Shown here in pieces: positions 37,108 through 44,800 of a stretch of 64,000 nt of DNA. The first letter of the stretch is position 1. Each line of letters begins with the position of its first letter. The DNA lies in the NCBI GenBank assembly GCA_937991435.1, contig CALKPY010000007.1, positions 51,734 to 115,733 on the forward strand, given 5' to 3'. The position numbers and the translations under genes were made by a program. Below the pieces are notes generated by a model. It was not told the DNA's origin and did no database searches. It saw only the letters and a program-made list of their open reading frames with translations. This stretch comes from an uncultured Acidimicrobiales bacterium. GTDB taxonomy: Bacteria; Actinomycetota; Acidimicrobiia; Acidimicrobiales; UBA10347.

Positions 37108-37572
37108 TTAGATAGCGATCACTGCGCACTCGGGGCACTCGGGCGTGTAGCACGAGTACACCATGACTGGCTGGACAGCGGTGCCGGTCAAATCGACGGG
37201 AGCGGCAGCATCGTCGACAAGCGTGACGGTGAGGTCCTGCCAGAAGCCATCAGGCAGCGGGAACGAAGAGTTCGCTGGGACAACAACCGAAACTGGCACA
37301 AGTACCAGAGCGTCTGGGTCGGTGCAGGGTTCGCAGTCGTCACCATCGAGGTACTGCAGCTCGACAAGAACGTCCTTGCAGCCCTTGGTGACGATCTGGC
37401 CGCCGTAGTGGGCGGGATCTCCAGCAGCTACGTCTGCTACGACAACGGGCACAGAACCGGTATCGGCCCCGGTAGCGTCGAAGAGCGCGGTCTCTTGAAG
37501 AATGATCGGGGCGACAGCCTTCTTACAGGCTCCGCCAACATCTGATGGGAGGAAGCTAATCATCTGGGACAT
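37108..37572 (-). CDS. Structural protein of unknown function
   Basis: A 154-residue protein with mostly beta-strand character (VPVVVADVAAGDP, LVLVPVSVVVPANSSFPL) and Cys near both ends (GACKKAV, YSCYTPECPECAV). Weak ribosome site GAAAG. Located among head-associated genes; possibly a decoration protein. Not matched to a family. Confidence 0.5.
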   Translation of the reverse strand: MSQMISFLPSDVGGACKKAVAPIILQETALFDATGADTGSVPVVVADVAAGDPAHYGGQIVTKGCKDVLVELQYLDGDDCEPCTDPDALVLVPVSVVVPANSSFPLPDGFWQDLTVTLVDDAAAPVDLTGTAVQPVMVYSCYTPECPECAVIAI

Positions 37573-37575
37573 GGG

Positions 37576-38670
37576 TTATTTCTTTCGTTCTCCGGTGTGC
37601 TGGACAATGAGTGTGGTTCCCGCAATGCACTCAGCCGAGCCATCAATCGAAAGCTCGGTAAGTTCGCAGTCGAAACACTCAGGCGACCACGAGTTCACAG
37701 ATGCGGGCAAGGTCACGACGCCAGCGTCAGTCGTAACAGTAAGTTCGCAGCAGTCTGGTTTGAAAACCAGCAGGCTGTTGTAAGGCATGACACCGGGAAC
37801 GGCTTCTCCGGTAAAAGATTCGACGTAAGGCTGGCAAGGGTTTACGCAGCAAATGACTTCCCCGACAGGTTCGTAAGGGGTGACCATGTCAAGTTCGTAG
37901 AGGAGCTGCCCGATCGAGACGCCACCTTGAAGGACGTTGACCATAAAGAAGGGCACGATGACCGAGCAGTCACCTGCGACATCGTCACAAAGCTTCTCGA
38001 CGGACGTAGCCGATTCGGGACATTTGCCGACTGTGCCGACTGGGGTGTACGGGGCGCCATCGAGATCGGAATCTCGGATCGGGATCTGGGTCGCTACCTG
38101 CGTGTATGCGTACCAGCGAAGGAACGGTACCGGAGGTGTGGTCGGGTCTCCGTCGTCGTCGCAGAGGCAGACCGGGTGAATGATATCGGAAGGGCATTTC
38201 CCGGCGATGCCGGTGACCGTGTACTCGGCGCCGTCAACATCGACGGTAGTAGAGCCGACAAGTTCGCCGGTCTCTTCGTCGTATTCGAACTGAACAAAGA
38301 AGATCCCGGCAACCGAACCGTCGGGTTGAATGTCGCAGAAGCAGCCCGAGAGTTCAAAGTCTCGGGTCTCGCCGCATGGGCCTGCGTCGGCGGGTGGGCA
38401 ACCCGGAGTGAAAACTCCGGTCGTTACGTCAAGCCAAGAATGGCAAACAAGTTCTTCGTCCGCTGGTACCGGCGGGCAAGCTGCGTTATCGGGGGTACCA
38501 GCCGCAAAGAACGCGATGATCTGGGAGCCGTCCGGCAAACAAAGCGGGACACCCGATGCTCCGCCCGGGATCGGAAGAGGCGGATCCGGGCACGGCTCAG
38601 GTTCAGGTTCAGGTTCGCCGCCACCGGGTCCCGATGGGGGGCAGAACCACAGAATTTCGTCAGCGGCCAT
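37576..38670 (-). CDS. Cysteine-rich repeat structural protein
   Basis: A 364-residue protein with AGGAAGG before ATG 38670. A Pro/Glu-rich start (GGGEPEPEPEPCPDPP) is followed by three similar units with a conserved strand DGAEYTVTGIAGKCPSD / DGAPYTPVGTVGKCPES and a Cys at each end. It resembles the Cys-bounded domains of the 1652-residue neighbour. Virion-associated by position. Confidence 0.55.
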   Translation of the reverse strand: MAADEILWFCPPSGPGGGEPEPEPEPCPDPPLPIPGGASGVPLCLPDGSQIIAFFAAGTPDNAACPPVPADEELVCHSWLDVTTGVFTPGCPPADAGPCGETRDFELSGCFCDIQPDGSVAGIFFVQFEYDEETGELVGSTTVDVDGAEYTVTGIAGKCPSDIIHPVCLCDDDGDPTTPPVPFLRWYAYTQVATQIPIRDSDLDGAPYTPVGTVGKCPESATSVEKLCDDVAGDCSVIVPFFMVNVLQGGVSIGQLLYELDMVTPYEPVGEVICCVNPCQPYVESFTGEAVPGVMPYNSLLVFKPDCCELTVTTDAGVVTLPASVNSWSPECFDCELTELSIDGSAECIAGTTLIVQHTGERKK

Positions 38671-38694
38671 CCGTGGCCCTTCCTACTGGATCGT

Positions 38695-39759
38695 TTAGCA
38701 ACAACCGGTAGGAAGGCACAAATCGACGCAAACAGCAGCATGGCAACAACCGGGGTTGAGGACAAGTGCTGAACGTTCGGCTACGACTTCCATCTGGTTG
38801 ATATACCGAGTCATTGCCTCGGCTTCAGTTGAAGCGGGAGTTTTAACCGGACCCAAGAAAACCGTTGGAATTCCTGTGGCGTAGATCCAAATCTTGCCGG
38901 TTTCGGTAGTCGGATCAGCAGGCTCTTCAGGATCCGAGTCAGGATCCGCAGGGCCGCTGCCCGAGTAACCGGCGCCAGCAATAATGATGTTACCTCTTCC
39001 GCAGGTCTCTAGGACGGATGAAGCAGCAAATCTGTTCCGGATCGAAGGAAGGGTAGCGAGCATGAGTTCAAGCTCATCTTCTCGCCCATCCGCCAAGTAC
39101 TCTTCGCAGCCGGGAGGAAGAAGATCGACGTTGTTGAACGTGCGAGGCATGCCAAGCTCGTCGTACAGCGGATGGCCCCAAGACCGGTGAGCGAGGCCGC
39201 ACTGGCAGAGACGGGTAGCAAGACCGGCCGGGACATGGATAGCGCCCGGAAGTCCAGCGCCGCACGACGCTAGGTACTGGTCGAGTCCAGCGATCGCTTG
39301 TGTGAGGTTGACCGCTGCGCCATCGTAGAGCACGCAGCCCGGTTCAGAAAGCGCAGCGCAAGTCTGGTCTTGCAGCATACACTCGACGCCCTTGGTGAGG
39401 CCCTGATCGAGGCCGCGGCAAGCGTGAGCGTTCATCTCGTCGATCGAAAGACCCGAACTGGTCGAGCAACGGAACGGGTAACCGAGCGTCTTCGGACAGC
39501 AGGTGCAAGAACCGGCGCACACAGCAACCGGCTTGTTTTCCTTGTCTACCGGGTCGCCGTTCTCGTCGGTCGGGCAATCCTCAAAACAGAAAACCTCGGA
39601 GCATCCCTCAGGGATGAAATCGAGACCGTTCTCCCACCGCCATTGCAAAGCGGCAGCATCGTCGTACTCCAACACAAACGCAGACCCGAGAAGCGAATGC
39701 TTCGTCTGAGGAGGCATGAACGGGAATCGATGCATTCCTACAGGAGGGCCAGCAGCCAT
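38695..39759 (-). CDS. Second head protein following the capsid gene
   Basis: A 354-residue protein with AGGATC before ATG 39759. N-terminal half Cys-rich (VCAGSCTCCPKTLGYPFRC), middle folded region with AIHVPAGLATRLCQCGLAHRSWGHP, C-terminal half with GKIWIYATGIPTVFLGPV and NQMEVVAERSALVLNPGCC. The GLATRL to ERSALV arrangement resembles proteins found beside the major capsid gene in some actinophages (possibly a head-tail or encapsulin-like accessory). That similarity is by eye only. Confidence 0.5.
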   Translation of the reverse strand: MAAGPPVGMHRFPFMPPQTKHSLLGSAFVLEYDDAAALQWRWENGLDFIPEGCSEVFCFEDCPTDENGDPVDKENKPVAVCAGSCTCCPKTLGYPFRCSTSSGLSIDEMNAHACRGLDQGLTKGVECMLQDQTCAALSEPGCVLYDGAAVNLTQAIAGLDQYLASCGAGLPGAIHVPAGLATRLCQCGLAHRSWGHPLYDELGMPRTFNNVDLLPPGCEEYLADGREDELELMLATLPSIRNRFAASSVLETCGRGNIIIAGAGYSGSGPADPDSDPEEPADPTTETGKIWIYATGIPTVFLGPVKTPASTEAEAMTRYINQMEVVAERSALVLNPGCCHAAVCVDLCLPTGCC

Positions 39760-39801
39760 GGGAGATCCTTAACTAGACGTCGGTGGTGTGAAAGATGGAA
39801 A

Positions 39802-39880
39802 CCCGGACCCCGAATCCCAACCCTTGACCAGCCACACCACAGGCGGTTTCAGGCTGTTTGGGATAGAAACGGAGTCCGGG
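39802..39880 (-). other. Extended inverted repeat between capsid gene and next gene
   Basis: CCCGGAC (39802-39808) pairs with GTCCGGG (39874-39880), and inside it ATCCCAA (39814-39820) pairs with TTGGGAT (39858-39864). It lies in the 134-base gap after the capsid stop and could be a processing or attenuation structure that lowers expression beyond the capsid gene. Confidence 0.5.
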
Positions 39881-39893
39881 AATCCGGAGCGTG

Positions 39894-41684
39894 TTACGCG
39901 CAGGCCCAGAGAGGAGCTGGCTCAGGAGCGCCGCCGTTCGGGCAAGCGCAGATCTCAAGACAGATCGACTCGATGCCTACCATGCAGACTTCGACCCACT
40001 GCTCAGCGAACAACTCAAGGTCGTTCGTCTTGTTGAGGGTCGAGTCACGGACAAGGCCGAGATCGAGGGTTCCAGCGTCGAGACGCACGAACGTTCCGGG
40101 GCAGAACATGTACGCCTTGAAGGTCTCAGGGTACTTGTTGAGCGGGCCGTCAACCTGTGGAGCGGAAAGCGCCATGGTTGGATCGTCGGTATCGACGTCT
40201 GACGGGTAGTCGACGTACCAGCAGATATCGAACCCGGCGCTACGAAGCGCAGTGTCGATCTGCTGATCGGTGATACCGATGAACGAGAGGCCCATGCTTG
40301 CGTCGTTGATCATGTCCGAACGGACAAGGTCACGAACCCAGTGAGGGAGAAGCAGCGTAAGCGTAGTGCCACGAGCGATGTGGTGACGATCACGGTACGC
40401 AGCAGCTGCGAGGCTCAGGTTGAAGAGGATGTCGCGCGATGCACCATATCCGGTCTTGCAAGCTTCGACCTGCGTGCTGTTCGCAGCGATCTGATCGAGG
40501 TACAGCTGTTCCTTCGCTGCTGCGAATGCGACAGCGACGTCCTGCATGAACGCTTCGACCTGCTCGGGGAAGGTGCGGTAGCCGAGGTTACCGAACCGGA
40601 CGCAGGTGGATACAGCGGTTACGCAGCATTCCTGAATCGGAGGACACGAGACAACAGCGCATGGCTTGTCAGGGGTCGGTCCAGCAGGATCGCCTGAGAC
40701 GTAGCCGTCCTTGTCTTCGACGCAAGTGGTGGTACCGATTGCGTTGAAGGCGTCACGGAAGTCCGGCGGCACGATGAAGCGGATTCCGCCACGTGGTGCC
40801 TGAATGGTTGGGAGGCACTCTTCGATCGGCGACATTGGTACCGCTTTGCGGAAGATGTCGTACGAAGGCGAGAACGGTGCACAGATTCCGCCGGAAGCTA
40901 CGAGAGCCTGGCGTTCTGTGACCTGCTCGGTGCGGGCCATGGTGAGCTTGCTGAAGTTCAGCTTCTCGTCGGCGGTGAGCGAAAGCTCGTCAGGGAATTC
41001 CATGACGGCGGTCGCAACGGAAACGGTCTCGAACACGCCGTGAGGGATGTTCTTGCCGAAGCTGTTCCACTTGGCGACGATGGCTTCCGATACCTCAGCG
41101 AGGTCGACCATCGCGTCGCCAGCCGAGTAGCCGGGAGCGTGGGTGTCAGCAACGATCTGGACTTCTGGGCGGGCCTGCGCTGCAGCGGGTGCTACCTGCG
41201 TTGGACGGCGAGCCGAGAGAGCCGCGGTCACGTCGGACCCGGTTACGACTGGAGTGTCGCTTCCAGATTCGGTGATGACAACAGTGTCGGTTTCGACGAC
41301 CGGCTCAGCGGAAGCTGCGACGATCGGGTCTGCTTCAGGAGCGGAGGTTTCGACCGGGGCGGGCGCCGCCGGGTCTGCTTCTTCGGAGCTGGCTTCGACA
41401 GGAGCGTCGCCTTCGGTGGCTTCGCCTTCGGCTTCGATTGCTGTTTCCTGCGTTTCGATGCGGGAAAGAACTTCCTGAGCGCGAGCGTCGCGAGCTGCGT
41501 GGGACTGAATCATGTCGTCGACGCGGTTGTACTCGACAACTAGGCGTTCCATTTCGGCGACTGATTCGTCGGAACGGTCTTCGTTGAGTTCAACGATGGT
41601 CGCTCCGATCTGGTCTCGAAGCTCTGAGAGTTCAGCATCTGTGAACTCTGAAAGCTTCTCGGGGACGATCAATGTTTCTGGCAT
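39894..41684 (-). CDS. Major capsid protein (HK97 fold)
   Basis: A 596-residue protein. ATG 41684 (MPETLIVPEKLSEFTDAE) with AAGGA upstream is preferred over a longer frame reaching 41798. Residues 1-235 form an acidic, helical, Ala/Glu/Pro-rich delta-domain-like region expected to be removed by the protease encoded upstream. The HK97 core follows from about residue 240 (FSPSYDIFRKAVPMSPIEECLP, LTLLLPHWVRDLVRSDMINDA, GTFVRLDAGTLDLGLVRDS). Ten or more Cys occur in the core (SCPPIQECCVTAV, LEICACPNG), which is unusual. It has its own region after a strong terminator. Confidence 0.9.
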   Translation of the reverse strand: MPETLIVPEKLSEFTDAELSELRDQIGATIVELNEDRSDESVAEMERLVVEYNRVDDMIQSHAARDARAQEVLSRIETQETAIEAEGEATEGDAPVEASSEEADPAAPAPVETSAPEADPIVAASAEPVVETDTVVITESGSDTPVVTGSDVTAALSARRPTQVAPAAAQARPEVQIVADTHAPGYSAGDAMVDLAEVSEAIVAKWNSFGKNIPHGVFETVSVATAVMEFPDELSLTADEKLNFSKLTMARTEQVTERQALVASGGICAPFSPSYDIFRKAVPMSPIEECLPTIQAPRGGIRFIVPPDFRDAFNAIGTTTCVEDKDGYVSGDPAGPTPDKPCAVVSCPPIQECCVTAVSTCVRFGNLGYRTFPEQVEAFMQDVAVAFAAAKEQLYLDQIAANSTQVEACKTGYGASRDILFNLSLAAAAYRDRHHIARGTTLTLLLPHWVRDLVRSDMINDASMGLSFIGITDQQIDTALRSAGFDICWYVDYPSDVDTDDPTMALSAPQVDGPLNKYPETFKAYMFCPGTFVRLDAGTLDLGLVRDSTLNKTNDLELFAEQWVEVCMVGIESICLEICACPNGGAPEPAPLWACA

Positions 41685-41827
41685 TGGTTCCGATCCTTCG
41701 GGGATAGGGGTTTCCGGTTGGTTATGACGCCGACCGGCTATGCCGGAGGACTTCCGCGCACTTAAAATGCGTGGCTTGCATTCGTGAAATGCTCGCAAAC
41801 TTTTAGGCCAAGTTGGTGGATACTAGC

Positions 41828-41867
41828 CGAAAAACTAGAAGAGACTTCCCCGAAAGGAAGTCTCTTC
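41828..41867 (-). terminator. Rho-independent terminator between protease and capsid genes
   Basis: A perfect 12-bp stem (GAAGAGACTTCC 41838-41849 with GGAAGTCTCTTC 41856-41867, loop of six) is followed on the minus strand by CTAGTTTTT. It lies just past the stop of the MuF/protease gene, so the capsid gene probably has its own promoter in the gap at 41685-41830. Confidence 0.85.
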
Positions 41868-41890
41868 ATTAAAATTGGAAGCCTGTGAGG

Positions 41891-44800
41891 CTACTCGGCG
41901 GCAGTAGCCTCAGCGACAGGAGCCTTGCAAGCACCGTCACAAACACCGTCGCAACCCGAGGCTTCGACAGGTGCAACATCACCCTGATCGGCTTCGGAAG
42001 CAGCAGCCTCCACAGGTGCAACAGCGCCGATCTGAGCAAGAACGGCAGCCTTCCGCGCGGCAAGATCGCGTTCCTTCTCAGCGTCGGCCAACGACATCAA
42101 GACCTTGCCCATCGTCACGATCTGCGCCTGCAAAGCATCGAACTTGTGAGTCGCCTTGCGAAGCATTCCAGCAGCGACAAGACCCTTGACTCGACCGTCC
42201 TTCACGTCGAACGAGCCGCGAGCACGGCCAGCCGAAGCGACAAGGCCCGGCACAAGAAAGCCCGAGCAGTTCACAGCGAGCAACGCAACGCACTCAAGGT
42301 GACCGTCAGCATCCGGACGCCAATCCGGGCTGATGTCTGCGCCGCGAAGGGCACGAATCTGATCGCTCGTAGCGGACGGACGAACCGCCCCACGGACCTG
42401 AATGCCGTAAGCATCTTCGAACACAACGACGTCGGCCACAGCAGTACCGGTGTCGGCGTAGTGCGAGTAGGCGTCCGCAGCAGAAGCGTACAGATCAGGG
42501 TGGTTCGTCTCAGCGAAGATCGGGCCGGTAGCCACAAGCTTGTCGCCCGAGTCCGTCCGGACCTGCGTGTTCCCCGTGCGGAACAAGGCGTAAGCGCACG
42601 AACTGGTCGGGACCGGCTCGCAATGATCAGCGAACCCGATGTGGCAAGAACCCCACTGGGCTGCGTAGCCATGAATCTGACCGTCGACTTCGACCGTCAC
42701 AGGGTAAGCCCCGGCGGTTTCGGCCTGAGCGAACCATTCGGCGGGCGGAACTTCAGGGATGTGGCTGCGAAGTCCTGCTTCGCCTGCGGATGCGACCATA
42801 GCCTTAGCTTTCGTGTCTGGGGTAGTGAAACTTGTTGCCCCGTGCTGCCGCCACACGTAAGTGCTTGGGGAGCCGGAAGCGACCACCCCGGCTTCCTGGT
42901 TTTCGCCGTCGCCTTCGGCGCCCGATACTTCGAGCACCTCAACGTACGCTTCTTGGAAAGCTGGGAACGGGGTGAGGGTTGCGCCCATGATCCGACCTTC
43001 GATCAGCACCATGATTGCGCGGTCGTCGTAGAGAAGATCGAGCAGCTCGTCTTCCGTTACGTCGCCGTCTGGGATTTCCGCTTCGGGGATCTCCCATTCG
43101 ATTTCTGCCATGTCGATATCGGCGGAGACGCCGCGCATGGTTCCTTCGCCGAGGAGACGGCGGGCTTCCTGCCCGGCTTCGCCGGAGTCGAACTTGCCGT
43201 AACCGACAATGTCCTGCCCAACACGCTCAAGGGCCGTGATCGAACCGCAAATCACCGATCCGGAGTGGCCCGGCTGGTTCTCGGTCTGAAGCATGAGAGG
43301 CAAAGGAAGGTCGCGCCATCCAAGGGCACCCTCAGCGATCTTGCGGCCGTCGCCCGACTCGATGCCCTCAACGATGATGACACCGGTCCATTCGGCGCCA
43401 TCCTTGGTTCCGGGTTCGTCCATGAACTCTTCGGCGTCTTCGGCGTCGGCTTCGACTACAGCGGTCGCTGTGACTTCGTCAGCTGCCGGAGCGGCGTCAA
43501 GGACCTTCGAGCTTGGCGCTGGCGTGAATGACGGGTCGCTCGACTCGACGACCTTGGCGAGCGGCTGCAGGGTCTCGGCCTCTTCGGTCGCTTCTTCGGA
43601 CGCAGCTTCCTCGGTCGATGTCTCTTCGGCGTCTTCGACTGCCGCTTCAGCGTCGGCGGTTTCTTCGTCGACAGAGGTTTCGCTGCCTGCTACGACAGGC
43701 GATGGAACAACGGCTTCAGGTGACGGCATGCGACCGCCCTCAGGCAGGTTGTTTTGCAGCTCGTGGGGAGTGGGTGCGATATCGGCAACCGTCATCACTT
43801 CGAGTTGACCGTCTTCGCAGATCTTGATTCCGCCACCGAATACGTTGATGGTAGTCGTGGGGGCAGTATCGACTTCGATTGCGTGCTCGACAACGATCTG
43901 GTTGTCGTCGGCGGGGACGATTTTGTCGAGGACCGTGAGATCCGGGCGTGGGTCAGACATTTGGGAAGCCTCCGTGGAGCCTTGGGTTGGGGATGAGCCA
44001 AACGGGAAACTCAACAGTTCGGTCCCGAAGCGAGCGCTCAGACTATTGAAAGCCAACTCTACGCCAATCAAAGGCTCAACTTCGGGGATACTGTCCCACG
44101 AAGTTGTAATATGGGGAGTGAACCCATGAGTTTCAGAAGGTTCCAGCCCGCGCTCTTTCGACATTCTGACAACCCGGTTATGAAGCTCAGGCAGGTCCGG
44201 GCCATCCACCAGAAGGACGTGGCAGACGAAATCTCCATCCGGCGAATAAAACTGGCCCGGCCCGTTAATCAGCGACATCCGGAGGCCATCCGGGAACGAC
44301 TCAGCCACAGCCTCCCCGGTCGCCTTAAACGCTTCCTCAAAGTCTTCGTCGGTGTCGGCCCGATCACCGTAGAACGCGATCGTCATGTGGATCGATTCCT
44401 CGGTTACGTTGACGTGCTCGGCGATCAGGGCGCGAGTTTCGTCATCAGGTTCCAGTGAGAAGATGATGCCGTCAGAGAAGTCAGGCTGGGAGAACTCTTC
44501 AACCCCCATCCACCGCTCCAGATTCTCGACCAAGAAGTCGCGTCCAGCGTTCGAGGTCGAGAAAGCAATCCCAGTAATGTTCATAGTGGTGTTCCGTTCT
44601 GTAGAGAATTCGAAGAAATCGAAGACGCCATCGATGTCGGACAGGTCGGCGACGTCGCCGACTTCGATCGTCATGCCCGGCTCGGGTTCCTCTTCGTTCC
44701 ATCCGGCAAGGATCTGATTTCGCTGCGCAGAGTTTTCGTCGTACTGAACCCAGCACTGGCAGTTATGAACGAGGACAGAGCCTGCGGTATAGTGGCCTGA

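Noticed and set aside
41885..43531. Plus-strand 548-codon open frame opposite the protease domain
   Set aside because: The protein is Arg/His/Asp-biased without domains, as expected for the reverse strand of a GC-rich gene.
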